Part shown: piece by piece, positions 17,964-25,735 of the stretch
How the letters are laid out: every line of letters begins with the position of its first letter
How positions within the stretch are numbered: position 1 is the stretch's first letter
Assembly (NCBI GenBank): GCA_934090795.1
Contig: CAKOJQ010000003.1
Span: forward strand, 62,001 to 126,000
Source of the DNA: an uncultured Bacilli bacterium
GTDB taxonomy: Bacteria; Bacillota_I; Bacilli_A; RF39; UBA660
Direction: 5' to 3'
Length of the DNA stretch: 64,000 bases
Program-made: the position numbers and the translations under genes
The notes under the pieces: model-generated
What the model saw: the letters and a program-made list of their open reading frames with translations, nothing else
What the model was told of the DNA's origin: nothing
Database searches by the model: none

Positions 17964-19085
17964 CTAATATTCATACCATAATCCATCTTTTCTTAACTTA
18001 GCAACAATTTGGGTATGTTCTTTATAAGTAGATGCAAAATATGTTTTTTTATTTTTATCGGCAACAAAATAATAATAATCATGTTCTTCTGGTTCCATAA
18101 CTGCATTTATTGAGTTTAGCGAAGGACTATCAATAGGTCCAATTGGTAAGCCGGTAAAAGCGCAAGTATTTTCACTTCTTGTATTATATTTATTACATGA
18201 TTTTAAATTATTATTAGTTAAATCTTTTGAAAAATCTTTATTAACTGCATAATAAGTTGTAGCATCAGATCCAAGTGTCCATCCTGCTTCTATTCTATTA
18301 TAAAATACTCCTGCAACACCTGCTCTATCATCAGAATTAGCACCCTCTAACTCAACTATTGAAGCAAGAGTAAGTAACTCATGAACACTAAGTTTACTAA
18401 CATTTATATCTTCTTTGTAAACCTCTAATTTTTTTCCCATTGTATAAATCATCTTATTTAATATTTCTTCAATAGTAGAATTCTTTTTAAAATCATAAGT
18501 ATCAGCAAATAAATATCCTTCTAAAGGATGATAAATTCCATCTTGTTTTACCTCATCAGTAATAAAATCATATGTACTTATCATTTTATTAACAAATTCA
18601 TCACTATCAGCAACAGCTATAACATCATCAGCTTTATAACCAAATTTAGTTTCGATAACTTTAGCATAATCATTTAATCTCTTGCCTTCAATAAAAGTAA
18701 CCTGAACAATTTCATTTTCTAAAGAAGTATTTTTATGTAAAGCATTAATTATATCATCAACACTCATACTCTTGGATAAATTATAAGTTCCAGCATACAA
18801 TTCTTTATTGCTATTTAATTTAATATAAATCTTAAATACAGTTGCATTTTTTATTAATCCTGCTTTTTCTAAATCATCAGCTATCTTATTTTTACCAGTA
18901 TTGTTTTTTATTTCAAACTTAATAATTTCATTGGTTTTCTTATCTACTGGGGATAAATAATAATCACTTGCTACAATAAATGAAACAAGCAGAACTATAA
19001 CTATTCCACAAATTATTAATATTATTTTATTAGCACCAATTTTTTTACTTTTATTAGTATTTTCCTTATTTACTTTCTTCTCCAC
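17964..19085 (-). CDS. mltG: Endolytic murein transglycosylase MltG
   Basis: Membrane-anchored enzyme that cuts nascent glycan strands and ends their elongation. Seen: basic N-terminus, one membrane helix (IILIICGIVIVLLVSFIVASD, about residues 25-45), a LysM-like region, then the YceG catalytic domain with ASIVELEG (catalytic glutamate, about 245), GVFYNRIEAGWTLGSDATT and TGLPIGPIDSPS. The frame is open to a GTG at 19094, but that codon abuts the only good ribosome-binding site. I use the GTG at 19083-19085 with AGGTGA in front. It overlaps the DUF1292 gene, the standard ireB-ruvX-DUF1292-mltG order. Confidence 0.93.
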   Translation of the reverse strand: MEKKVNKENTNKSKKIGANKIILIICGIVIVLLVSFIVASDYYLSPVDKKTNEIIKFEIKNNTGKNKIADDLEKAGLIKNATVFKIYIKLNSNKELYAGTYNLSKSMSVDDIINALHKNTSLENEIVQVTFIEGKRLNDYAKVIETKFGYKADDVIAVADSDEFVNKMISTYDFITDEVKQDGIYHPLEGYLFADTYDFKKNSTIEEILNKMIYTMGKKLEVYKEDINVSKLSVHELLTLASIVELEGANSDDRAGVAGVFYNRIEAGWTLGSDATTYYAVNKDFSKDLTNNNLKSCNKYNTRSENTCAFTGLPIGPIDSPSLNSINAVMEPEEHDYYYFVADKNKKTYFASTYKEHTQIVAKLRKDGLWYEY

Positions 19086-19359
19086 TTTCTTCACCTATTT
19101 TTTCTTGTAATGAAGATAATAATCCTTCAACTACTTCCCACTCTTTATCTGTTTCAATTTGACCTAAATTTATATCTTTTCCACTTGGATCATACGTATT
19201 AGCATAAACTTTTATTTTCCCATTATCATCTAATGTGTTATCTGTAAAAACAATATAACTCTTCTTAAATTCATCAGAATCAAAAGTAAATAAAACATTA
19301 CATGTTAATTCTTCTCCCTTATTATTTTTAATTGTAAATGTTCCATTTGCATTATTCAT
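19066..19359 (-). CDS. DUF1292 family protein (YrzB-like)
   Basis: 97 residues, matching the DUF1292 pattern of an acidic protein opening with FTIKNNKGEELTCNVLFTFD and continuing KSYIVFTDN. These proteins are near-universal in Firmicutes beside ruvX, but no activity is known. The ATG overlaps the ruvX stop (ATGA). The C-terminus is a run of glutamate and serine. Confidence 0.9.
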   Translation of the reverse strand: MNNANGTFTIKNNKGEELTCNVLFTFDSDEFKKSYIVFTDNTLDDNGKIKVYANTYDPSGKDINLGQIETDKEWEVVEGLLSSLQEKIGEESGEESK

Positions 19360-19772
19360 TTTTTCTCTTCCCTTCTTAAATATGTATCTAATATGATAGC
19401 AGCTGCTGTATTATCAATATGTTCTTTTCTTTTCTTTCTTGACATATCATAATCAAGTAACACTCTCTCTGCTTCAATAGTTGATAATCTTTCATCAATC
19501 AATTCAATCTTTAAGTTAGTTTTTTCTTCTAATAGTTTTTTAAAATTTAAACTTCTTTCACTTGCAAAACCAAGTGAATTATTCATATTTTTAGGTAAAC
19601 CCAAAACTAAATTTTCAACCTTTTCTTTTTCAATTATTTTTAAAACTTCATTAACAGCATCATCCATATTATTATATTTAATTAATTTATAAGGTGATGC
19701 TATAATTCCTTGTTTATCTGATATAGCAAGTCCCAAAGTTTTAGTACCTAAATCCATCCCTAATGTTCTCAT
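19356..19772 (-). CDS. ruvX: RuvX/YqgF Holliday-junction resolvase-like nuclease
   Basis: RNase H-fold protein implicated in pre-16S rRNA 5'-end maturation and possibly in resolving junctions. Seen: MRTLGMDLGTKTLGLAISD with the first catalytic Asp, LVLGLPKNMNNS near residue 57, IELIDERLSTIEAE near 95 and HIDNTAAAIILDTYL at the C-terminus with the last acidic ligand. 138 residues, standard. Overlaps ireB and the DUF1292 gene by four bases each. Confidence 0.95.
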   Translation of the reverse strand: MRTLGMDLGTKTLGLAISDKQGIIASPYKLIKYNNMDDAVNEVLKIIEKEKVENLVLGLPKNMNNSLGFASERSLNFKKLLEEKTNLKIELIDERLSTIEAERVLLDYDMSRKKRKEHIDNTAAAIILDTYLRREEKK

Positions 19773-20014
19773 TTAATAAAATAATTCTCCACTAACAATG
19801 AAATTAACTTAACTTTTTCTATTTTAACAATCTTATCTCTAGCTTTTTTATAATTTGTTATAAACATTGGATCATCTGTAATTAAATATCCAGTTATTTG
19901 ATTTACCGGATTATAACCACTCTCTTCTAAAGCTTCAAATACTTCAAAAAAAGTTTTACTAACTAAAGCACTTTCAATTTTTCTTTGGTCAAACAAAGAT
20001 GTATTATCTAACAT
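19769..20014 (-). CDS. ireB: IreB family regulatory phosphoprotein (DUF965)
   Basis: 81 residues, matching IreB/YrzL: SLFDQRKIESALVSKTFFEV, then EESGYNPVNQITGYLITDDP. In enterococci IreB is phosphorylated by the PASTA kinase IreK and regulates cell-wall stress and cephalosporin resistance. It leads the operon to mltG. The frame is open 18 codons further upstream, but the promoter -10 at 20037-20042 would put the RNA start after the longer start, and the family begins near MLDNTS. I therefore use the ATG at 20012-20014. Confidence 0.88.
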   Translation of the reverse strand: MLDNTSLFDQRKIESALVSKTFFEVFEALEESGYNPVNQITGYLITDDPMFITNYKKARDKIVKIEKVKLISLLVENYFIK

Positions 20015-20036
20015 ACTACCACCACTCAACATATCA

Positions 20037-20065
20037 ATTATAACAAAATAAGTATGAAATTGAAA
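20037..20065 (-). promoter_or_regulatory. Promoter of ireB-ruvX-DUF1292-mltG
   Basis: -10 TATAAT (20037-20042), 17-bp spacer, -35 TTTCAA (20060-20065). It abuts the terminator of the upstream gene. Confidence 0.65.
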
Positions 20066-20101
20066 CAAAAAAACACCGATAAATTTATCTCTATCTAGTG
20101 T
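20066..20101 (-). terminator. Terminator after the 20120-20758 gene
   Basis: ACACTAGATA pairs with TATCGGTGT (one-base bulge) on the minus strand, with an inner palindromic arm and T7 following. Confidence 0.6.
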
Positions 20102-20119
20102 CTCTTTTATAATATTTTT

Positions 20120-20758
20120 TTATCTTCTTTTTGCAGCATTATTTGAATTAGATAATGATCTATCATTTGTTAATCTTAATACTTTTGCATCAGCACATGG
20201 AGTATTATAATAACCTCCAACTTCATTCTTTCTTGATGGAATATTGAAAACATAATCACGAGATGCAGTTAAATCAGTCTCAACGTAATTTACATTCTCT
20301 TTCATTTCACCAATTTCTTTTTCTAACTTTTTAATTCTAATTTTTGATTCTTTAATTTTCTTAGGAATCTTTTCATCACGTATTTTAATTAACTTATAAA
20401 AATCTCCTTCTTTAATATTATTAGCAATACATACAATTGGAGTTACAACAACTGCAGTAAGAATTAAAGTAGCCCACAAAATTGGATTAGTTGTCTTAAC
20501 AACAGCTGCAGCAGCAAGTTGAAATCCTGACAATATAGCAAAACAGCTAGACAACCATTTTTTATTTTGAATACGATTATTAACTCTTTTTTTACATTTA
20601 GCAAGTTCATTAACTTTTGCTTTTTCTTGTTCTAATCTATTTTCTTTTCTAAGAATTTTACTCATATCAGAACTATTTCCTTCTAAAGTAACAACCTTAA
20701 CATCACCATCAGTAACAATACCTGTAGTTTCATTTAATGAAATAACATTTTTATTCAT
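20120..20758 (-). CDS. Hypothetical membrane protein, 212 aa
   Basis: Unrecognised. Residues 1-60 are a charged helical region likely to form a coiled coil (EQEKAKVNELAKCKKRVNNR). Two membrane helices follow at about 66-86 and 90-112 (FAILSGFQLAAAAVV, LWATLILTAVVVTPIVCI), then a second coiled-coil segment (KIPKKIKESKIRIKKLEKEI) and a polar tail. It has its own strong promoter of the AAAAAATGTTTG class and its own terminator, so it is a monocistronic unit. Confidence 0.75.
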   Translation of the reverse strand: MNKNVISLNETTGIVTDGDVKVVTLEGNSSDMSKILRKENRLEQEKAKVNELAKCKKRVNNRIQNKKWLSSCFAILSGFQLAAAAVVKTTNPILWATLILTAVVVTPIVCIANNIKEGDFYKLIKIRDEKIPKKIKESKIRIKKLEKEIGEMKENVNYVETDLTASRDYVFNIPSRKNEVGGYYNTPCADAKVLRLTNDRSLSNSNNAAKRR

Positions 20759-20790
20759 AATATTTCACCTTTCCCCTTCAAATTACACAT

Positions 20791-20830
20791 ATTATAGCAC
20801 ATAAATAGTAAAAAAGCAAACATTTTTTCT
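20791..20830 (-). promoter_or_regulatory. Strong promoter of the 20120-20758 gene, with AAAAAATGTTTG box
   Basis: -10 TATAAT (20791-20796) with TGC extension, 17-bp spacer, -35 TTGCTT (20814-20819), overlapped by AAAAAATGTTTG. Confidence 0.7.
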
Positions 20831-20850
20831 TATTATGTTCTTATTAGCAA

Positions 20851-21429
20851 TTATACTATATATTTTAGTTCCTTATTATAATCATTTATATTTCCAACCA
20901 CCCCATAAATTATTATCTCTAATTCCTTAAATTTAAATAATTTTTTATTATAAATAGAATCTAAAATCATTATAAAATCTAACTTACTATAATCAACACC
21001 ACTATTTAAAACATAATTAATTACACCTAACTTATAATTACTGCTTTTCTTTAAATAAGCAACATAATCATAATTAAAAGAAGAAATGTAATATTTATTC
21101 TTAGGATTATCTAAATATTTAGTTATGTCAATCTTTTCCTTTAATTCTATAATCATCACTTTATTTTGATATCGATTAATTACATCTTCTAACTTAGGAA
21201 TATCAATATTCTTATTCCTTAATTCTTGATAAGTAAAATTTCTTAATAATCCTTTTTCTTCAAACACTCTTGATAAAAAAGAATCATGGAGTATAACCGG
21301 AATTTTATCTTTAGTTAGTCTTACATCAAATTCAATACCTTGATATCCATTTTTAAATGCATTATCAAAGGCCTCAATTGTATTTTCTTTAATATTATCA
21401 TCATATAAACCACGATGCGCTATAAACAT
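20851..21429 (-). CDS. Glycerophosphodiester phosphodiesterase family protein
   Basis: Hydrolyses glycerophosphodiesters to glycerol-3-phosphate and an alcohol. Seen: the GDPD signature AHRGLYDDNIKENTIEAFDNA at residues 4-24, EFDVRLTKD with metal ligands near 38, HD near 50, and IIELKEK near 95. At 192 residues it is shorter than the usual 240 or so. The C-terminal end of the barrel looks abbreviated but not frameshifted. AGGTGAT, six bases before the ATG, lies inside a hairpin shared with the upstream gene's end, which could link its translation to readthrough. Confidence 0.88.
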   Translation of the reverse strand: MFIAHRGLYDDNIKENTIEAFDNAFKNGYQGIEFDVRLTKDKIPVILHDSFLSRVFEEKGLLRNFTYQELRNKNIDIPKLEDVINRYQNKVMIIELKEKIDITKYLDNPKNKYYISSFNYDYVAYLKKSSNYKLGVINYVLNSGVDYSKLDFIMILDSIYNKKLFKFKELEIIIYGVVGNINDYNKELKYIV

Positions 21430-21433
21430 AAAA

Positions 21434-21464
21434 AATCACCTTAATATATTTTATTAAAGTGATT
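21434..21464 (-). terminator. Hairpin between the cohesin-like gene and the phosphodiesterase
   Basis: A 13-bp stem (AATCACTTTAATA with TATTAAGGTGATT, one G-U) and a T-run that leads straight into the next ATG. The 3' arm contains the AGGTGAT ribosome-binding site of the phosphodiesterase. Confidence 0.6.
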
Positions 21465-22842
21465 CATTATTATTATCATCTATTATTTCTTTTGTTTTCA
21501 TTAAATCATCTAATGCATCTTCTATTGTTGTAGGTTCTTTTTCTTCAAACGCTTCATCTATAACACTTTTTTCTTTCATTTTAGGCATATCATCAAGTAT
21601 TTCATTATCATTATTATTTATTTTTTTATTATTCTTTTTATTTTTATAGAAGAAGATAAAATAAGCAGCAACCCCAGCAATTATTAAACCTCCAAAAATT
21701 AATAAAATAATTAAAACCATCTTTGAATTATTATTATTTTTATCAATTGCCCCAGGTACAAATGTCGTTGTAGTTGTAGGTTCTTCACTAACATATTCTT
21801 CCCTTAGTACCGTTATATTATAAATATTAACTTCATTTTCTTCATCAGTAGGAGTTACAGTAATTGTAACAATATTTTCTCCAACTTTTAAGTTATCAGC
21901 ACCCTTTATTTCAACTTTTGCATTCTCATCAGCTGCAGTAGCACTTATCTCTAATTTCTCAATCTCAAAAGGAACGCTTAATGTATAATCTAAGTTATTT
22001 TCATCAAACTTTTCATTTATATTATAATCTTTAACACTTAAACTAGCTAGCTTATTTGATCCATCAGTAGTTTCTCCACGATAAATTATAAATTTATACT
22101 CTTCAGTTGATTTTTCATCTTCACTCGTAAATTTAAATATTACTTCATTCTTACCTTGAATAGTTTGAATAATTGTATCGGAAGAACTTGATACAGTACA
22201 CCCAACAGTACACTCACTAGTTAATGTTACACCAGTTTGTTCAGTATTATATACAAGCACAACTTGTCTAATAGTATCTTTAGTATATAATTTATATTCA
22301 TGAGTATTAGAATTAAAAGCAGGTTTCATGGTTGAATTTTTAAAACTCATGCTTGTTACTTTAGCACTTGTATTTTTAGGTTTAGTTGTTGTAGTTGTTA
22401 CACCTTGTCTTAAAGTCAAGGTTTTTGAGTAATCCACTGCCGTTCCAACTTCATCTGCGCCTTTCCTAAACTTAATATTTTTAATTACAAAAGAAGTTGT
22501 TGTGCTAGCCTCACTTAAATTAGTAACTGAAAATGAACCAATTATTCCGTCTTTCAAATTAGTACTAGATACTATAAATCCTTTATTTCCTGAATAAGTT
22601 TCAGTTGTAGAATAATCATTACTAGTACTACCACTAAATTTAAGAATACCTGCATCATAATTTATTTCAAATTCAACTTGATCAAATTCATCACTGCCAA
22701 CATCACTAAGTTTTAGCTCATATTTACCGGTCTCATTTGTTTTTAATGTTGATACACCAGTAACTTCTAACGATGCAGCATCAACTGATATTGCACCTAT
22801 TAAGCTTACCAAACTCCCAATCAAAATTTTTTTAATTTTCAT
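21454..22842 (-). CDS. Membrane-anchored surface protein with cohesin-like and cadherin-like domains
   Basis: 462 residues. Signal peptide at 1-22 (KKILIGSLVSLIGAISVDAA), a cohesin-type beta domain at about 25-150, a threonine-rich linker, two cadherin-like beta-sandwich modules (about 155-255 and 265-345, each with the SLSVKDYNINEKFDENNLDY pattern), a second Thr linker, a membrane helix at about 372-393 and an acidic cytoplasmic tail. It probably presents a binding domain on the cell surface. The intracellular tail of about 65 residues is unusual for a simple anchor. Function beyond surface adhesion cannot be read from the sequence. Confidence 0.82.
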   Translation of the reverse strand: MKIKKILIGSLVSLIGAISVDAASLEVTGVSTLKTNETGKYELKLSDVGSDEFDQVEFEINYDAGILKFSGSTSNDYSTTETYSGNKGFIVSSTNLKDGIIGSFSVTNLSEASTTTSFVIKNIKFRKGADEVGTAVDYSKTLTLRQGVTTTTTKPKNTSAKVTSMSFKNSTMKPAFNSNTHEYKLYTKDTIRQVVLVYNTEQTGVTLTSECTVGCTVSSSSDTIIQTIQGKNEVIFKFTSEDEKSTEEYKFIIYRGETTDGSNKLASLSVKDYNINEKFDENNLDYTLSVPFEIEKLEISATAADENAKVEIKGADNLKVGENIVTITVTPTDEENEVNIYNITVLREEYVSEEPTTTTTFVPGAIDKNNNNSKMVLIILLIFGGLIIAGVAAYFIFFYKNKKNNKKINNNDNEILDDMPKMKEKSVIDEAFEEKEPTTIEDALDDLMKTKEIIDDNNNESL

Positions 22843-22962
22843 TTAAATACCTCTTTACTATATATAAGTTTATCATATATTTTTAGAAAAACAAATACCC
22901 ATTTTTTATACATTATATGAATTCATTTTCATTTATATGAATTTTCGTAATATTTTACTTAC

Positions 22963-22990
22963 TTATCATTTGGTTATTTGATATTCTAAT
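22963..22990 (+). promoter_or_regulatory. Candidate promoter of the small hydrophobic peptide
   Basis: -35 TTATCA (22963-22968), 16-bp spacer, -10 TCTAAT (22985-22990). Transcription would start near 22997, about 28 bases before the GTG. Confidence 0.45.
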
Positions 22991-23024
22991 ACCTAAGGAA
23001 CATTTAATTGTTTAGGTGATTAAT

Positions 23025-23120
23025 GTGAATAAAAGATTATTATATTTTATAATTTTCAATTTATTTATTATTATTTTTATTTTATTCTACATCATTATTA
23101 AAATGAATGTGTTAAAATAA
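23025..23120 (+). CDS. 31-residue hydrophobic peptide, candidate type I toxin
   Basis: GTG start four bases after AGGTGAT, a strong match to the 16S anti-Shine-Dalgarno. The peptide is MNKRLLYFIIFNLFIIIFIL followed by FYIIIKMNVLK: a basic start, one long membrane helix and a basic end. This is the usual build of type I toxins (Fst, TxpA, BsrG class), although the sequence matches none I know. It is the only plus-strand gene in the 14.4-47.0 kb stretch. A terminator follows at 23170-23206, and a convergent minus-strand promoter and terminator lie just downstream, as expected for an antisense antitoxin RNA. Confidence 0.55.
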   Translation: MNKRLLYFIIFNLFIIIFILFYIIIKMNVLK

Positions 23121-23224
23121 AAACACCATAAACACAGGAGGTTTTGGTGATCTTAACTATTAAGGTAATCACTTAACGTTCTAAATTAAGTGTTCCTTTT
23201 TATTTTATGTAAGTCTTACTTACA
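23116..23224 (-). ncRNA. Candidate antisense antitoxin RNA, about 108 nt
   Basis: A minus-strand promoter (-35 TTGATA at 23253-23258, 17-bp spacer, -10 TAATAT at 23230-23235) would start RNA near 23224. A hairpin at 23124-23149 (CACC...GGTG outer arm, AAAC...GTTT inner arm) followed by TTTTTATTTT would end it near 23116. The RNA would be complementary to the whole 3' untranslated region and terminator of the peptide mRNA, the overlap geometry of BsrG/SR4 and TxpA/RatA. Confidence 0.45.
23170..23206 (+). terminator. Terminator of the small peptide mRNA
   Basis: CACTTAA pairs with TTAAGTG around a nine-base loop, followed by TTCCTTTTTATTTT. An unused-looking AGGAGG-TTTTG-GTG start for nine codons lies just before it (23136-23176). 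Confidence 0.65.
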
Positions 23225-23297
23225 TATTCATATTATCAAATTTTAAAATTTTTATCAAGATGTAATACGAATTTTCATTTTAGACAATACTATAATT

Positions 23298-23747
23298 TTA
23301 TCTTCCAATTACTCTGGCATTATTAATTATTTCACTCATATTTTCCTTATTATGTAAAAATTTTATCTTATTAATAATATCCTTATAAGTTTTCAACTTT
23401 ATTTTACCGGAATCATTCATTCCAAATCCACTTACTTTTCTTTTATAGATTGATCTTAAATATACGTATCCATGAGCAGAAGCTAATTTAACTCTACTAT
23501 TATTTCCATTATAATCATATAAATACATAAAATCATCTTCATTCAATTTATAATATTCAAAATCATAATTTTTATTTCTAATTTAAGAATTAAGAACTAA
23601 AAAATAATCATATTCTTCATCATTATAAATTAATAAACAAGGTCTTCCTGTATTATAAGCATGATCAAGTTTATTTTCTCCCTTAGCAAAAACAATATTT
23701 TTAATATAAACTATTTTTCCAATATAATCATTTTCATACATAACCAT
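23298..23747 (-). pseudogene. PemK/MazF-like gene interrupted by an in-frame stop
   Basis: From ATG 23745-23747 the frame reads MVMYENDYIGKIVYIKNIVF and then HAYNTGRPCLLIYN, reaches TAA at 23583-23585, and continues in the same frame without another stop to 23298 (NEDDFMYLYDYNG...NNARVIGR), for 150 codons in all. The 'TGRPCLLI' strand resembles the core of PemK/MazF-like RNases, which is suggestive, not proof. A single base change explains the stop. It starts four bases after the hemW stop, so it would be the last gene of the era-hemW operon. Confidence 0.6.
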
Positions 23748-23751
23748 TCAC

Positions 23752-24834
23752 TTACAAAATTTTTATTAATATTTCATTTATTAAATATAAATATTTAGGA
23801 CTTATAAACACATATCCATCTTTAACAATTAATTCTTTATTCTTAATTAAACTATCTATATCATATTTATCTTCAAATTTAACTCCATATTTATTCTCAA
23901 ATTCTTTTAAATTAATACCTTTCATCTTTCTTAATCCAAGCATAACTTCATCATACATTTTATCATCTAAACTTAACAAACTTTCACTTAAATGATAATC
24001 ACCACTCATATATCTACTTAAATTTCTAGTATTATCATATCTAAATCCATCAATATAACCAGATGAACCAAGTCCAAACCCATAATATTCCTCATTATTC
24101 CAATAACTTAAATTATGTCTTGATTCATATCCCTTTAAAGCAAAATTACTTATTTCATAATGATTATATTTATGTTTTTTTAAATAATTAATAATAGTAA
24201 AATACATTTTAGAATCTAATTCTTCATTTATAGGATTAATACCTTCATTATATATTTTAGTATGTTTTTCTATTTGTAATGAATAAGTACTTATATGATT
24301 AGGTTTTAACTTAACTAAAAGTAAAAGATCCTTTTTCAAAGTTTTAATATTTTCTTCAGGAATTCCATAAATTAAATCTAAATTAATATTATTTATTCCT
24401 TTATTTCTTATCATATTAATTTTATTTTGAATATCTTTAAAATCTACTTTCCTTTCCATAAAACCAAGATTATCTATATTAAAAGATTCAATACCAATAC
24501 TTAATCTATTAACTTTATTTTTAACTAATATATCAATTAATTCTTCATTTATATCACAAGGATTACATTCAAAAGTATATTCATAATCTTCTTTTATTTT
24601 AACTGCACTTAATATACTAAATAATTTATCTAACTGCTTACTATTTAAACAAGATGGTGTTCCCCCACCAATATAAACTGTCTCCATCTCTTCATAATTA
24701 TAGTATTCATCTATTTCTTTTTTTAAAGCATCTAAATAATTATCTATCATTTTATCATTCTTAAACATTTTACAAAAATCACAATAAGAACAAATATGAC
24801 TGCAAAAAGGAATATGAATATACATATGTTTCAT
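23752..24834 (-). CDS. hemW: HemW-like radical SAM protein
   Basis: Radical SAM protein related to coproporphyrinogen III oxidase, but of the HemW branch (heme-binding chaperone-like). Seen: IHIPFCSHICSYCDFC at residues 5-20 with the CX3CX2CXC cluster motif, GGGTPS near 56-61, ECNPCDI near 100, and the C-terminal HemW domain. 360 residues, normal length. AGGTGA precedes the ATG. In Firmicutes HemW usually stands by lepA or hrcA; here it ends the era-yqzL-recO run. Confidence 0.92.
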   Translation of the reverse strand: MKHMYIHIPFCSHICSYCDFCKMFKNDKMIDNYLDALKKEIDEYYNYEEMETVYIGGGTPSCLNSKQLDKLFSILSAVKIKEDYEYTFECNPCDINEELIDILVKNKVNRLSIGIESFNIDNLGFMERKVDFKDIQNKINMIRNKGINNINLDLIYGIPEENIKTLKKDLLLLVKLKPNHISTYSLQIEKHTKIYNEGINPINEELDSKMYFTIINYLKKHKYNHYEISNFALKGYESRHNLSYWNNEEYYGFGLGSSGYIDGFRYDNTRNLSRYMSGDYHLSESLLSLDDKMYDEVMLGLRKMKGINLKEFENKYGVKFEDKYDIDSLIKNKELIVKDGYVFISPKYLYLINEILIKIL

Positions 24835-24888
24835 TAATACTCACCTATATCATTATAAACAAAAATATAGCATTTTTAAAGTGCTACA

Positions 24889-25614
24889 TTACTCTATTAA
24901 TTCATTTAAAAATTTTTTACTTTTTAAATATAAACCAGTATATCTATCATAATAAGTATTAACAAAATAATTTATATTCTTTATTATGTTATCACTTATT
25001 TTCAGTTCACTAATAGACTTTATATCTACTAAATAATACATTCTAAGCATTTTTAATGTTTTACTATCATAAATAATTTCATTAGTATAACAATTTTTAC
25101 AAATATAACCGCCTACATCAGGATCTATCGTAACAATGTTACTTTTCTTGCCACATTTACAGCATGTATTAAAATCAAATCCAACCCCTAAATAATCCAA
25201 ATATTTAAGTTCTAAAATATTTGTCATAACCATTGGATTTAATCCTTCATCTATTTTATATAAAGTAGTAATTAATAAATTATATATTTCTTCATCATTA
25301 TTTTGTTTCATAACTTGAGTAGCTAAATCAATTAAAAAAGACATATAACTAATTAAGATTATGTCCTTTTTTATATTTTTAAATTCATTAATTATATCGG
25401 CACTTTTTAAAGTACTTAATTTATTATCGTTATAATATAAATAGAAAGAACCATAAGTTAAATTAACTGTAAAACTTCTAAGAGGACTTTTAATATTTTT
25501 AGCTCCTTTAGCAATTGCACCAATCATTCCCTCTTTAGTTAAAATATTAACTATTTTACTTGTTTCACCATAATTAACACTACTTGCTATAATTCCTTCT
25601 ACTTGTTTTAACAT
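24889..25614 (-). CDS. recO: DNA repair protein RecO
   Basis: Helps RecF/RecR load RecA on single-stranded DNA. Seen: N-terminal OB fold beginning VEGIIASSVNYGETSKIVNI, and a zinc site made of CCKCGKKSN (about residue 150) and CKNC (about 172). 241 residues, standard. Its ribosome-binding sequence GAGG is inside the end of yqzL, so the two are coupled. Confidence 0.95.
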   Translation of the reverse strand: MLKQVEGIIASSVNYGETSKIVNILTKEGMIGAIAKGAKNIKSPLRSFTVNLTYGSFYLYYNDNKLSTLKSADIINEFKNIKKDIILISYMSFLIDLATQVMKQNNDEEIYNLLITTLYKIDEGLNPMVMTNILELKYLDYLGVGFDFNTCCKCGKKSNIVTIDPDVGGYICKNCYTNEIIYDSKTLKMLRMYYLVDIKSISELKISDNIIKNINYFVNTYYDRYTGLYLKSKKFLNELIE

Positions 25615-25620
25615 ATAATT

Positions 25621-25698
25621 CTAACCTCTTTTGTATTTCATATAATATTTAATTTCGCCAGTTTCTTTAAATTTATCCCAAGCTTCTTCTTTTGTCAT
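25621..25698 (-). CDS. yqzL: YqzL-like small protein, 25 aa
   Basis: MTKEEAWDKFKETGEIKYYM plus five residues. The W-x-x-F-K-x-T-G pattern and its position directly before recO match YqzL-family proteins of Bacilli and Clostridia, whose role is unknown. AAGGG lies eight bases before the ATG, and recO starts seven bases after the stop. It is too short for most gene finders. Confidence 0.75.
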   Translation of the reverse strand: MTKEEAWDKFKETGEIKYYMKYKRG

Positions 25699-25735
25699 AT
25701 AAATTCCCTTTCTATTTATATATTGGGAATTTAAT

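Noticed and set aside
19086..19094. GTG at 19094 as mltG start
   Set aside because: It abuts the only Shine-Dalgarno-like sequence. The GTG three codons later is properly spaced.
23136..23176. Nine-codon gene with AGGAGG and GTG start in the small toxin-like locus
   Set aside because: Too short to support as a gene. The sequence is better explained as part of the antisense RNA terminator and overlap region, though the strong site is noted.
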